This document shows, one piece after another, positions 22,925-35,036 of a DNA stretch of 64,000 nucleotides. Each line of letters begins with the position of its first letter. The first letter of the stretch is position 1. Below the pieces are notes generated by a model. That model was not told the DNA's origin and did not search any database. It worked only from the letters and a program-made list of their open reading frames with translations. The stretch comes from Liolophura sinensis (Eukaryota > Mollusca > Polyplacophora > Chitonida > Chitonidae), in contig NC_088303.1 in NCBI RefSeq assembly GCF_032854445.1, positions 21,707,501 through 21,771,500 on the forward strand. Reading direction: 5' to 3'. Position numbers and translations under genes: made by a program.

Positions 22925-24335
22925 ATGAACCCTAACTGGGGTAAACTGACCAGAGGCCGTATCCCACTGGCTAAGCGTGACCCATTTGTTACTAGTCGTC
23001 GCCACTACTTTGACTTTGCCCCCTTTGATGTCGTATTTTATATTCTCTCTAACTAATTTCGAGAAATTGGCCGTATATCGGATATGGTGGTCTGTCAAAG
23101 TCATGTGTTACTATTTATACATTTACATGAACCTTTAGAATAAAAGGATAACTGTGTTAAACTGACAAGAGGCCGTATTCCGTCGGTTACATGTGATCAT
23201 CTGTCAGCTAACACACTGTCGACACTACTCTGGTTTTGCTCACTGTGATGTACTGCTTGATATTCTCCCCAACTACTTACAAAAAATTGTACGTAAATAC
23301 GATAGTTATATTCTGTCTGACTAATTTGAGAACTTTGATGTTATTTGAATTATTACCAGACATAGTCTGTAAATGTGATATTGATGTTTAAGCTAATTAA
23401 TTGGCAGACATAATCTGTAATCCGATATTACCGCTCTGTCTGATTAATTACAAGACATACTTCGTAAATCCGAAACTGATATTCTGTCTAATTAATTACA
23501 AAACATGTTCCGTTAACCCGGAATTTATGGTCTGTCAGACTAATTATAAGACATTTTCCGTGAATCCCATTTTGAATGGTGTTCTGTCTGAGTAATCACA
23601 AGGTGTATTACGTATATCCGATACTGATGTTCTTTCTGACTAGTTACGAGACATAGCAATAATCCAGGAATTACATAGCATATATGCTGTGGTAGGTTTA
23701 ATCATTTAAAATGAACGACTGCTTCTCTCTCACATTATCTCTCTCCTTATCTTATGCAATTATTATTGTCTCTATGGCAACTGTTGCTAATGGGCCTCGT
23801 GATGGTAAACTTTTTCTCGTTTCCATGTGATTTGCGCATGTCAACTTGAATTCACGGTTGTAGATTTTACTTAAAAGAAAAGAGTTATGTTATCATATAC
23901 ATGTATAGTTGTCTCTGGGTCCTATTTCATGATTTAATCGACGGTAAAATCCATATATGCAAGATTTATCTCAATATATTATCTTTATACGAAAGCTGTC
24001 TCACATCGCACTATTTGTGGTATAATCTTAACTGGACAGCTGACGCTGAAGACTTGTACATAGAGACTAGTCCAGTGATGTCTCATAAATTGCAATTAAC
24101 ATCACTGCATTTTTTTCTGAAGTCTGCTTAACCCATGGTGCGAGGGTGAGTGTGTAAGTTGCTACAATTCATGCGTTTACGTGAGGGTCAGAATGAAAGC
24201 CTGACTCAGGTAAAGTGACTGAGGTAAAAGTAAGAGACCGTACTTCACAGGTTACTTGTGGCCATTGCTGATTATCACACTGTCGTCGATGTTCTGGTTT
24301 TTACTTTCTATGCTGTACGTCTTTAATTGGGATAT
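22925..24335. repeat. Satellite-like repeats: ~48-50 bp array and a dispersed ~150 bp unit
   Basis: From about 23318 to 23650 units start with CTGTCTGACTAATTACAAGA and continue CAT.TTCCGTAAATCCGATATTGATG, period about 48-50 bp. A longer unit (AACTGAC.AGAGGCCGTATCC, then CGTCG.CACTACT.TG) appears near 22937, 23160 and 24213. Weaker relatives of the short unit lie near 20940-21070. No gene was seen. Confidence 0.6.
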
Positions 24336-24369
24336 AAGATACATAATTCTGAACAACAACAACTTTAGG

Positions 24370-24613
24370 TGCCGCCATCATCGGGCTCATCTTTAGTCTT
24401 GAGCCCAATTGATCAATGCGGTCGTTGTGAGTTCAAGTCCAACTCATGCTGGCTTTCTCTCCGGCCGTACTGGAAAGGCCGGCCAGCAATCTGCAGATGA
24501 TCTTGGGTTTCCCCCGGGCTCTGCCCGGTTTCCACCCACCATAATGCTGGCCGCCGTTGTATAAGTGAAATATTCTTGAGTACGGCGTAAAATACCAATC
24601 AGATAAATAAGTA
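24370..24613 (+). mobile_element. SINE family A, near full length, + sense
   Basis: Degraded tRNA-like head with B-box-like GAGTTCAAGTCC, then CTGGCTTTCTCTCCGGCC, GGTTTCCCCCGGGCTCTGCC, CACCATAATGCTGGCCGCC, GTGAAATATTCTTGAGTACG and a 3' end AATACCAATCAGATAAATAA. Confidence 0.8.
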
Positions 24614-25439
24614 AACAAATACATTTTTGTTCCTATAAACATGTACATGTATTAGGTGGATGTCTCTACTGACCACTATACTCGCCCAACCGTTTAGAGA
24701 GGGCACACAAATAATAATCATGAAGGCAAATGCAAAGTAAACGAGACGGGTTTTGAAAACCTAGATGTGCTTAGGTCACGTGATACATGTCCTCAACGCT
24801 GGGCTCAGACGTTAACTACGGGTATTGTCACACTGGGAAGAAGTTGTTGGATATGATCGGAGTCCCCCTCATATATATTGACCTATCACTGTGGGCTGTC
24901 AGTCACGTTATTTGTTCACAAAATAACTTTTTTGGCTAATCTGATCTGAAAATGCATCTCAACGTACAGCGTTAGGCATTCAAAGCCCTATAGCAACTTC
25001 ACAGAGATTAACCATCAAAGGCGAAGGCACAATTAAAAAAGGCTATGGCATGCAAGATGCATAAAAAAGGCACCCAGAATTCCATGCACGGTCTTGCGTT
25101 TGATATTTTTGATCTTGATGATGGTTAGTGCTAAATTTCTCATGGTCTAAAGTTCATGGTTCATGATTTAACTGTCCATTTGAGTTTTTCCACAAAACAT
25201 TGGCTCTCGAGAATTCACTGTATAGATTTGACCATCGTCGTATATATTAAAATTTCTTTGGTATACAGGTAAAAAAAAAACCACGATCGTGTGGATTACC
25301 CCTTTCCATGATCTCTTTGTTAACATGCAACTTGTAATGTTTGCCCTACATGTGTATAACAGGCATTCTCATCACAGTAAAGGGTGTACAATATATACAA
25401 TCCGCGTAGTGCTGAGGGTAAGCGGTTTACCCTACATAT

Positions 25440-26010
25440 TCGGGTCTGTACACAAAGAAGTGTCGATCATATAAGTAGGCCATTTAGATATAAAGATAAA
25501 CTATATGTATGAACTTGAAGTCTGAAGAGGGATGTACTGTGTGGTTAACCCAAGGTTACCATCTTTTTAGCAATCAAGGTGGTGAGTTCGAATCTACCCT
25601 CTGTCCTTTTTGATTTAGGTCTATATTTTTTGAAGATTGTTATATATGTGTGTAAAATCCTGTCCGATTTCACATACCCATATACCCGGTTACTATAGCA
25701 AATATATAATGGAATTGTTGACAACTTATCGCTGAGTCCAGATTTTGAATGTATAAACTGTGCCTTTACTTTGGGAAGACTCATTAATTCAGATAATTTC
25801 TTCGGCAGGTACATAAATATAAGCGTCAAGTCCGACATTCCTATACCATTCGTAGTCCGTAAAGGGCGTTCCAAGTCGATAATCGCAAGACCCATTTCCA
25901 CAACAACGTTTAACACTAACTCCCGAAGACAAAGGTATGTAAGAAATTATACAAATAAGAAATAAAGCCGGTAACACACAAGAGAGAAGCGGTCATCAGT
26001 TTTCAATGAT
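25440..26010 (-). repeat. Copy of the RT-element 3' segment
   Basis: On the minus strand, GACCGCTTCTCTC..TTGTGTGTTACCGGC and GTGTTAAACGTTGTTGTGGA, AATGGGTCTTGCGATTATCG match the segment downstream of the reverse transcriptase at 21700-21860 and copies at 11610-11730, 38770, 44650 and 51570. Small open frames here, one with a signal-like start (25977-25789), are therefore treated as part of a repeat. Confidence 0.5.
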
Positions 26011-26019
26011 GCCGGGCAG

Positions 26020-26990
26020 AAAATGAATATTCCAGGCATGAATTCCATATCAGTTCAAAGCCTAAATAAACGTTAAAATCCAAGACGACTGTCTAGAAGA
26101 GGTTGTTTAACAAGCAGCATTGAGATCGGCTATTTGTAAAGTCTCAGAAATTTGTGGTAAGCCATCAGTTGCAAACTACCATTCCAAAGAATGCATGGTA
26201 TAGAAGCCTGTTAAGCCATTAAGGCCATCATAGTGTCATAGTACAATCTTCCCTTGGCAAGAACCGAGGGCACGATGATGCGCAGCGTAGCGCGAAGGGG
26301 TGGCACGATAACACGAGGGATGATACACGATTTCTATCGAACTTTCAGTTCGCAAATTCGCCTCAATCTTTAACTGCTTCGTTTTTTCGTGTGATTTTCT
26401 GGCTTAAATATTCTGTAATAAGGATTTAGGGCTTGGATGGTATGAACCTACTTTCCTACATCACAAGTGATTGATTACGTCGCGGTAAAGTTTGTGCTAA
26501 TTAAAAATCTACTTCATCTTCGAGTCGGATGTAAAGCTTTCACTCAATAAATATTCCATGTATATATATCTCTTGTATTTGTTTATTTCTTTTCGGGCTA
26601 TTTTCGAACAATATATAGCCTCATAAGTGAGTTGAGGTATCTCTCAGAAATGACTGAACCTGTTCTACATTAACAGAGTTTGACACAAATACACATCCAC
26701 TTGTCATGAAGAATGCTATAGGCCTGCAGAACATATCTACTAACAAGAAGGCAAAAACTTATAACCTGTTGGCAGACGGTGGTTCCCTGCGGTTTATGGA
26801 AACATCGAAATACCACCTTGTGTAAGGAGTGAGTTGGTCACATATGAACATGTACCAATATGAAAAGTGCATAAAAGTAATAATTAGCCAAAACTGAAGG
26901 ATCCTACGAAACATCTTGGCTCCTTGCATCAGTAGTTTAAAAGCTGTAATAAAAGTGCAACTAAAATGTCTGTTAAACGTTTTAACTAGA
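26020..26990. other. Intergenic, nothing recognised
   Basis: AT-rich, without a supported gene or repeat. A small GC-richer patch at 26260-26330 (ACGATGATGCGCAGCGTAGC) has no recognised function. Confidence 0.35.
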
Positions 26991-27099
26991 GTGACATTGT
27001 AAAGGATAGTGTTACGGTATTGAAAACAGCAACAGAAAACAGACTCAGTGACTCAATATTACAATGTAAACAATGCTTTATATATAAAATGAGACGTAC

Positions 27100-27985
27100 A
27101 GTTTTACAGACAGTTCAACAACAACAACAACACACACATCAGTATTACCGATCTTTACAAGTTTCCAGTTCACCTTTGCATCCCAAGGAATGTATTCCAG
27201 GAAATCCAACGTAAAGACCATGGGATAAACACACAATTCACACAAGTCACAAATTGTCCTAGACAGGTACTTCGCCAGGTTAGCGAACACGAACACAGGT
27301 TACACAGAACTGGAACAGTCAAGCCTTTGAATGACGTCACACCCGCAGAGCACAACACAGGGTAAATACAGACATGGAGGTATAATCCACTTTTAGAACA
27401 GTCAGCTCCCGCAGAAACTCACAAACGAGCCGTTCAGAGACGTAGAGTAATGTCACCTTGTGGCAGAACGAACGTCCTTTGCAAAACCGAAAACTTCAGT
27501 TTAGAGTCCTTGACGACCTTGTCGGTCAGGTGAGGTCAGCGTGTTAAACAAATTACACAGTCCACACTGTATAATCATAATAAAGATCCGAACACCAATA
27601 AACGTGACTTCCGCAGAAATTCACATAAACCAGACATCAGTACTACTGTGGTACACAAACGGTGCCGGCATAAAAAACTGTCCTCCCAAATGAAACTGGC
27701 ATCACCAGCTCATATAAACATAATGGACTCTACACGAGAGCGTCGCACACTCTCCTGGCTCCCAGTGGATGCAGCAAAAATACCTCCCCTCTGCACAGAA
27801 AACACGGCTTATATACGTGCCAGGTGGATTCAACTATTCTTAGACACAGAATTAACAGCCAATGAACAGCCAGTTAAATAAACAGAGCATTGAACAAGGT
27901 GCTTTCGGCCAGGTCCGCACTGTACATATATAACAGGGCCTGTTATGCTTATAACATACAACACAAAGGTCCGCAGACTAACAGT
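27100..27985 (-). promoter_or_regulatory. LTR-like or promoter-like stretch with TATA box
   Basis: On the minus strand the stretch begins TGTTAGTCTGCGGACC near 27980 and contains a strong TATA element, CACGTATATAAGCCG (about 27808-27822), followed by a compact, more GC-rich leader with GTGTGCGACGCTCTC. This arrangement (TG start, TATA, GC-rich leader, several hundred bases) is typical of a solitary LTR, but the matching CA end and a target duplication were not found, and no gag or pol is present. It could instead be a host promoter. Confidence 0.3.
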
Positions 27986-28750
27986 ACATGAAGACGTTAA
28001 ACAGTCATACATAACAATAGGCAAGCAAATATGTCACAAAAGCTGTCTAGATGTCAAATCTTGTAACGACATTTGTTTTGATAGTGACAACGGTTGCAGT
28101 TATCTGTCGTAGAGAAATCCTCAATGTCCCTAATAGTGGAGTTGCATGCAAAGATAGTTGGCAAGTCACACGGCAACAGCGGTATTTTTTTTTACCTTTA
28201 GAAATAAAAGAGCGAACTTGTCAACTGCTTTTGTTTACATTTACTATATCATAGGCGTCGGAAAAAAACCTTTCACAAAATGATATCGAGAGACGACAAA
28301 CGAGGGAGAAAATTGAGAAATAGAGAGTTTTTATGGGATACAGAAGAAAAAGTGTGTCATTTGTCTCTCCGTAACATAAAGCTACCGATGACAGGTAAAT
28401 TAATTTCAATAAAAGCAAAGATTGTCACACTATGCAGCTTAGGGCAAAATCAGTGCGATGTACAAATATCTCGCCAGTTTGGAAGCTCTCATTTTACACA
28501 GGATCTTGGTTTGAAACATTTTACAAATTTTAAACAGATATTACCGTGGATGACGTTAAAGTGTGCGTACGTTATAATTAGCTGCTTCATCTCTACGATC
28601 TAATTTTTGTATGGTAATACTAGATCCCACTGGTGCTGTCAACATTATATAATACCGTAAATAACGTCCGAATATAAACAGGTCCATAGGGTTGTCCCCA
28701 TTGTGAATCAACCTATATAGGCCAATCCCAGAGGAAACGTTGCCGAAAGT

Positions 28751-30772
28751 TCACACTTTTGTGAAATACGCCAGTTCATCGAGAGCTACAGAGTAGTTTC
28801 GGTGCCACTGTCCGCCGTCAAGTTCGCCCCCTCTTAAATTGTCCTTCCATCTTCCGTCTGGGAGGTAAATGTCTCTGTTGCGGGCATTGCGCTCTAAAAT
28901 TGGAGCCACTATTAAATCGTCACCCAACAGAAATTCTGTGTCAATTGTTTGGGCGTCTTCATCGTTAGGAGCTATCCACCACAACGGTCGAATGATTGGG
29001 GCCCCCGTCTCATTGAACTTCCGGGCCAAGTGGATAATTTTCGGGGAATATTCTTCATGAAGTTTGATGTATCGACGCGATATGTTAATAACTTCGTCAT
29101 CATAATTCCAAGGCACAATAGAAAATTGCATGCTTGGTAGAAAGGCGTTCAGCTCTAGCCACCGAATGAAGAGTTCTTTTTCAGGGTATGCACGTCCTTC
29201 TAGACTGCCATTATAAGCGTTTCCTCCAATCATATCGGGCAAAACAAAAGGATATCCCAATAAACCGAATGTGAATGTCACGGGAATGAGAGTCTTTAGG
29301 CCGTTGTCATAATCCCAGTTAGAGTCTCTGTCGAGCATCCGCACGAATATAGGCAGGTGTTGAGATCTGCTTCCAACCCTGACTTCCTGATGTCGGACTT
29401 CCGTATCGGCCTGATACGCCAGCTCCGCCCAAAGAGTAGTGTAGTCGTCGGGGTTACGGTACGTCTGGTTTGTCTTGTAAGCCGCCGGAAGCCACGGTAC
29501 TTCGCCTGCATCGAACTTAAATGAGCTTATGTTATATTTGTCTCTCAGCATCTTCAAGTCGTTCAAATACCATTGAAAAGCGGTTGGGTTTGTAACATCC
29601 AAAATACCGGAAGCGTTTCCACGCCACCATGATACTAAAGCTGGAATTTTGCCTCTTGGTTCCGTGACAAAATATCTCTCGACGGATCCGGTAGCAAACG
29701 CCATCGAGTCAATGTTTGCGAAAGGGTGAACCCAAATTGTTGTCCTGAAACCCATATCCGTGAGGTTTTTTACCATGCCAGCCGGATCTGGAAACTTAGC
29801 TCTGTTGAAGTCCATGTCACCGTAATGTACTGTCCAGTCATCATCGATTTCGATCTGAGAATGTGGAAAGTTATTAGATAAAATGTCGTTGGCAAATTCC
29901 ATGACGGTTGACTGATTAATGTCTTTTTTATACTGAGCCCATGTTGACCAGATTGGACTTGTAAAAAGCCGTTCATCAGGTATTTTGTCGGGCCGTTTAA
30001 AGTACTTGTTTGACATGTACTCGTGTATTATTTTTACGTTTCTCGCCCTGCATACCGTATAGTTAAGATGCGGTAAACTGTTGTCGAAGTTGTTGTATGG
30101 TGGGGCGTACTTTGACGCCAGGCAAAGTTCGTTGTCTCCTGTGTTATTAATGCTTACGTACAGGGGAACTTCTTTATCGATATATATACCAAAACCATTC
30201 GTGTTGAAAAAATAACGTTCCATGACGCCTCCTATGTCACGAGCGTAAGAATCGCCGGCAACATATGGTGATTCAGCTCTACTCCACAATTCTAGTGGCC
30301 AGTACTGATACCAGTCCTCAGCACCGCCGTACCAATGCGCCTTAGCCATCTGAACACAGTCCCGGAGAGTTTGAGACACGCACCTCGTGGCTTGCCAGCT
30401 GACCTCATAACATTGCACGTCATTGACGTCACGTCGTTTTATGGTCAACTTGGCGCGGTCAGTCCATTCTCTACACAAGCTACTGTCGTCATCAGACTCA
30501 CACTTCTCAGCTTTCGATCCTAAGGTTTGGCCAATCCCGGCCAGAAGCAAACCGCGACCATCGTTGCCCTTGAACTGCAGGAAGTAGTCCGAGTCTTCCT
30601 TGACCAGGTCTAGCCCTGGCAGTGACCCTCCCTGGGCTGAGACAACGCTGGTGGTGGGGTCAGTTGAGTTTCTCAGCCCCGTCTGGTAGATAATGACACC
30701 AATTAAACCGCCCACAATACATATGCCCACGATTACCAGACCCGCCGTCGCTCTGCCGCTCAGCTTTGCCAT
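28751..30772 (-). CDS. Membrane-anchored family 31 glycoside hydrolase (MYORG-like)
   Basis: An intact 673-residue frame without introns. Residues 1-9 are short and basic, residues 11-28 form a membrane segment (GLVIVGICIVGGLIGVII), so the protein is a type II membrane protein with its catalytic part in the secretory lumen or outside. The GH31 barrel follows: WSTWAQYKKD near 275-284, a DDDW loop at about 310-313 (IEIDDDW), the nucleophile Asp421 in SFKFDAGE, the acid/base region Asp481/Asp483 in RMLDRDSNWDY, and LLGYPFVLPDMIGGNAY at 504-520. A beta-sandwich follows (EFLLGDDLIVAPIL, 613-626). Several NxT/NxS sites suggest glycosylation. This matches the animal myogenesis-regulating glycosidase group, whose human member is an alpha-galactosidase encoded in one coding exon; the substrate here is inferred. 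An acceptor TTTCCAG at about 30803 indicates an upstream non-coding exon. Confidence 0.9.
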   Translation of the reverse strand: MAKLSGRATAGLVIVGICIVGGLIGVIIYQTGLRNSTDPTTSVVSAQGGSLPGLDLVKEDSDYFLQFKGNDGRGLLLAGIGQTLGSKAEKCESDDDSSLCREWTDRAKLTIKRRDVNDVQCYEVSWQATRCVSQTLRDCVQMAKAHWYGGAEDWYQYWPLELWSRAESPYVAGDSYARDIGGVMERYFFNTNGFGIYIDKEVPLYVSINNTGDNELCLASKYAPPYNNFDNSLPHLNYTVCRARNVKIIHEYMSNKYFKRPDKIPDERLFTSPIWSTWAQYKKDINQSTVMEFANDILSNNFPHSQIEIDDDWTVHYGDMDFNRAKFPDPAGMVKNLTDMGFRTTIWVHPFANIDSMAFATGSVERYFVTEPRGKIPALVSWWRGNASGILDVTNPTAFQWYLNDLKMLRDKYNISSFKFDAGEVPWLPAAYKTNQTYRNPDDYTTLWAELAYQADTEVRHQEVRVGSRSQHLPIFVRMLDRDSNWDYDNGLKTLIPVTFTFGLLGYPFVLPDMIGGNAYNGSLEGRAYPEKELFIRWLELNAFLPSMQFSIVPWNYDDEVINISRRYIKLHEEYSPKIIHLARKFNETGAPIIRPLWWIAPNDEDAQTIDTEFLLGDDLIVAPILERNARNRDIYLPDGRWKDNLRGGELDGGQWHRNYSVALDELAYFTKV

Positions 30773-30803
30773 AACGTCAGCAATGGGGTCACCACACGAC
30801 CCT
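30773..30803 (-). promoter_or_regulatory. 5' UTR piece with splice acceptor of the GH31 gene
   Basis: On the minus strand TTAGTTCTGTTTCCAG precedes GGTCGTGTGGTGACC and the ATG at 30772. The pyrimidine-rich acceptor suggests that the leader starts in an exon further to the right, which was not identified. Confidence 0.5.
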
Positions 30804-30804
30804 G

Positions 30805-33170
30805 GAAACAGAACTAATGAAAACAGTAGATTAACGTATTGATACCAGGGCCCGGTTGCTCAAAAGTGTATAAGCTAATACCCGTATTATTTCATATTAC
30901 ATATTTACAATTTAAACAAAACCCAGCAATCAGTATAGTTGTACAGAGACCAATGAACAGCAGCAGCAGATTTAGTTCATATATTTAATATACTATCAGA
31001 CAATTATGAGCAGGGTACAAAACTGAAGACTCAAAATTGAGTTAAATTTGGTGCTAAGTCTTAAGACAGGTTTGAACAACTTGGCATAGCTATGGTTTAT
31101 TAAACTGTTAATTATTGAGTAGATAGTTTAGATTTGGGGCTGTGGTTGATTGTATGATGGTTTGGCTGCTTAGATTAGATTGATTGATTTATTTGAGAGT
31201 TCCTTCCCATTGGGTTTATGAATGACTGAGATTATACCGTTAACAACGATGATGATTTTGTTGTAAATAACTTAATTATTCTGAGGAATGTTGCCATATT
31301 TATTATTGCCGTAACATGAAAGGGTATGGGTTGGGGATGGGTGTTTAGGATAGGAAACAACTCAAAGCCAGACGGAAATAAATTTAGGACGGATTAGGGA
31401 GCCTAATGGTTAGAACATGTGCCTTAAGTCGTGAGACTGGGGATCAAACCAGGGTTGGGTTATACCAAAAAATGATACTTATTGTACTCGATCAAGTAGG
31501 TAGTTATTTTAGTTCATTTTATTGACCAGTCATGTAATAAAACAGTGCCTGTTTTAGTCGGTTAGTGCGGTAGACGTTAAATAATATGCTAAACCATACG
31601 CGACTGGCAGCAACTAAAATGACCATTTCCGCCCTAATTTGGAACGAGAGAGGTGTTAATAGCTCCTGTATTCTCAGACACCCGGCGAATTCACGGTAAT
31701 TTAGATTTTACGGCGCATGCAGTAATGGAGAACATATATTGCATATCTACAATTGACAGCTTCACAACAGATTTAATATTAGGATTTTTTGACGACTCAT
31801 CATCCACATATCACATATATACACATCAATCAAAGCCTTGTACTATTCAATGAGCTGAGTGAACAGGCCATGTTTTCAATTTACAACGTGTTTTCATTCC
31901 TTAAGCAAATACATCACGCACATGGTGTGCTACTTTCCTTGTGCCCGCGGCTATGTGCCCAACTGTTTTTGCTTTTCAACTGTCTTCAACGCAACAGTTT
32001 TAAAAGACCATATTAAACACATTCAATGTTCCTGGTTCAAAATTCTAAAAGGCAGAAATATATTAACCCAATTTGGTAGTCATCAAATGATGTAGGTTGT
32101 CGACAGACACCTGATAAATTATTCCAGCACAAATGTGTATACATTAGGTATAATAAGGTAGTATGAGCTTTATGGTATCATGACCAGTAGTTATACGGGA
32201 CATAAGCCCTTTGACATACTATCACTACTTCTCCCTCACGAACCAAAGTGCCAGTTTCTTACCGACGATTCAGTGACTGTCACCAAAACAAGATTTCTTC
32301 ATGGCTCTACCTGTGACACTATAATACACTTGCAGATTTATTAAAATTACCTCATATTAAGCTGGCAATGAGGTGGCAGTCTTAATGTGTTTCGCATGTG
32401 ATTACATTTTTTAAACTAAATGCCAGAATGATGCCGGAGAGACATTTTTCTGATGATCGTCACAGCTGACCAGTATTTATATGCAATACTACACGGTCAT
32501 GTTTTAAGCACTTTTTTAGATAACCAGCCTGACATTATTTTAGTCTCGCAGAATGATGCATTTGGAACCAGAAAGAGAGAGTCGCGGATGTATCCTATGT
32601 TTATACTAAGACTTCTTACAACATTTTTCAGTAAACAGGCCGGATTGGTTGAAAACTTTCAAGAACAAATGCTTGATTCTATACACATCTACCAAAAACA
32701 TTTGCACATAGTGTTGGAATACACATCTGGCTACTGGCTTGCCAAGCATCCCAACAAAATTTGTTTTGTCTATGCCCTGCGATGTTTAACGTTTTAAGAC
32801 GCCTGTTAAGTTTATGTCTAGAAGAAATCAGAATGTCTAAAGAAAACCGTCATCCTTCCTCATTTGTACCTGACTTAAAGCCCCAGTCAAATTAACGAGA
32901 TCTCGGGGCCTCACTGGCCAGAGCCGGTTAAACCAACGCTTTATCGAACAGGTTATCCATGCATGTAATGTCCAATCCCATTAATGTAACGCATTAGTTT
33001 TGCAACAAGTCCTGCTCTTCAGACGGCTTAATCTCAAAACTGTTAACTACACAGCACAAGGCTACAGTCCTAAAGTTATTTGTGCTACTCGGCCATGACT
33101 CCCCTAAGAATAATTATAACAGAAAATATAATGCAGCAATCAATTCATGTTTGATAAGGAAAGTTTATTA
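30805..33170. other. Intergenic, two worn SINE pieces
   Basis: No gene was recognised. A family C SINE relic lies at about 31392-31590 (GGGAGCCTAATGGTTAGAAC, GGGGATCAAACCAGGGTTGG, TATACCAAAAAATGATACT). A tRNA-headed relic on the minus strand lies at about 32840-32960. The 114-codon frame at 32453-32797 has no recognisable feature. Confidence 0.4.
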
Positions 33171-33180
33171 CAAATGCCAA

Positions 33181-33302
33181 CTGTGGGTTCCCCCCGCGCT
33201 CTGCCCAATTTTCTCACACCATAGTTTTGACCAACGTCATATAAGTGAAATATTCTTGAGTATGGAGTAAAATTGTAATAATAAAAATGAAATAAATAAA
33301 AA
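33181..33302 (+). mobile_element. SINE family A, 3' half, diverged
   Basis: GGGTTCCCCCCGCGCTCTGC, CACACCATAG, ATATAAGTGAAATATTCTTG and an A-rich AAATAAAT tail. Confidence 0.65.
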
Positions 33303-33799
33303 CAAGTGTCAACGGATTACCGGTGTTCCAGAGCATGTACATTACACACATGCAATGCTGGCTAACCAGTAGCCGGGGTGTGATTTGGCTATGGGCGGTC
33401 ACGATACGAGATTTACATCATCAGCTCCGTTTTTTGTATAGCTTACATGATCAGTGAAAATTTTCGGCTTACCTGCGAAACCTATAAGACGGTCCCTCCG
33501 ACTGTGGTCTTTTCTGTATGAAATGAGCCATAAACGTGCAGATATCAGGCCGCGTCCGCTGAATTATAAAGAGTATTGAGACCCGCTCTGACACACTTAC
33601 GAGCCAGTAATACAAACAACAGCATTCACAACTGTTGACAATAACACACGTCTACAGAGCATGCATATCTTAGGTCAGTTTTTAGCACGCTTTCAGTTAT
33701 GGCTTTCAAGCAGTAGCAGAGACACCAGTTTAGGACGCGCCTTCTGAAATAGCTCTCCCACGAGGCCGATCTATCTTAAGACTAGAGGCGGACTAAACC

Positions 33800-35035
33800 G
33801 TAACAAAAATCGGGAAAACCCCTGTTGTTGTCGTGTATAGTCCTACTGCTGTCCTGTTTAATCGGGGGGTTGTCTTGGTTGGTGGGGAATGAAAGAGGAC
33901 CTAGGTACGAGCAAATCAGGACTGCAGTAGGACTACAGGAAGATACTCCCACGACTCGTTCCGGACTAGCCCGACCTTTCTACGACCGGACCGAGTGAAG
34001 GAAGAGTGCAGTAGAATAGAGGCACGACCTGTACGACCGCTCCACCAGTAGTAGGACTTCTCAATGATATTAAACATTAGTTATGTGATCATTTTTATTC
34101 AGAATGTCTACTGTTAACATGTTGACAGAATCAGATGAGGAAGAGAGGATGATGCCCCAGGTATTTTAGAACTTGCCACGCGAAACTTCCCCTTCCTTCA
34201 TAGAGGCATTTTTAAGACTGAATGATAAATTCACTTCATTCCCTTTTTAATTTATTTATTTGATTGGTGTTTTACGCCGTACTCAAGAATATTTCATTTA
34301 TAAGATGGCGGCCAGCATTGTGGTGGGAGAAAACCGGGCAAGGCCCGGGGGAAACCCACGAAAATCCGCAGGTTGCTGGAAGACCTTCCCATGTACGACC
34401 GGAGAGAAAGCCAGCATGAGCTGGACTTGAACTCATAGCAACCGCCTTGGTGAGAGGCTTCTGGGTCATTACGCTGCGCTAGCGCGCTAACCAACTGAGC
34501 CACGGAGGCCCCCTCCCCTTTTAAATGCAAATGTCTGATCATGTGATTATGAGATTCTACGATAGACACGCGAGTATTGTACGACAGCAGTAGGACATGA
34601 CGACGACAACAATACGACTAATCCAAGAGTGTTCAACGAGTATACAGGAGTGTATACGACTTTACTACGACAATGTCACGACTGTTCTTGGTCTAACACA
34701 AGCTTCCCCCGATCGACAAACGATTTAGACAATACGACTGTACTACGACAACAGTAACACTGCAGCACGACTTGTACGACAGAGTCCCGAATACAACGAC
34801 TGCTCTACGTCTACACCACGATATATTTTCGCACGTGTACTAAAAATTTGCAACATGTTAAAAAAAAACCGACGTACCAGGACTGGGCCAGATCAACACG
34901 ACAAGTCACGACAACTCCACGACCTTTCGCCGACAACGCCCGAGTCTCCTCGACATTTTACGAATTTAACACGTGGCGCACTCGGCACTAAAAATCGGCC
35001 GAACTCGGCTCCGTGTGAGAGCCCCTTAATGCACT
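33800..35035. repeat. ACGAC-rich element with inverted segments, split by a SINE
   Basis: Two flanks on either side of the SINE at 34250-34513 share a peculiar vocabulary (CGAC, TACGAC, AGTAGGAC). A segment near 33824-33853 (GTTGTTGTCGTG, GTCCTACTGCTGTC) is repeated in reverse complement at 34583-34610 (GACAGCAGTAGGAC, GACGACAACAA). The right flank to about 34975 is dense in ACGACT/ACGACA words. No long frame is present. It looks like a non-autonomous DNA element or foldback of unknown family. Confidence 0.45.
34250..34513 (-). mobile_element. SINE family A, full length
   Basis: Complete element: (TTTA)n tail, GATTGGTGTTTTACGCCGTA, GATGGCGGCCAGCATTG, CAAGGCCCGGGGGAAACCC, CGCAGGTTGCTGG, AAGCCAGCATGAGCTGGAC, then a tRNA-like head whose minus-strand reading contains GTGGCTCAGTTGGTTAGCGC (A box) and GAGTTCAAGTCC (B box). 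Flanked by near-identical TCCCTTTTTAA / TCCCCTTTTAA, a likely target duplication. Confidence 0.9.
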
Positions 35036-35036
35036 T

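Noticed and set aside
25545-25620. tRNA-like B box GTGAGTTCGAATCTACCC
   Set aside because: No convincing A box or cloverleaf around it; likely a SINE relic.
25789-25977. 62-codon minus frame with a signal-like start and Cys residues, candidate secreted peptide
   Set aside because: The sequence belongs to the RT-element 3' segment repeated at 11.65, 21.75 and 38.8 kb, where the frame is not kept.
34250-34513. tRNA gene at the right end of the element
   Set aside because: A and B boxes are present, but the sequence is the head of a SINE repeated at 63134 and 24370 and lacks a proper paired acceptor stem.
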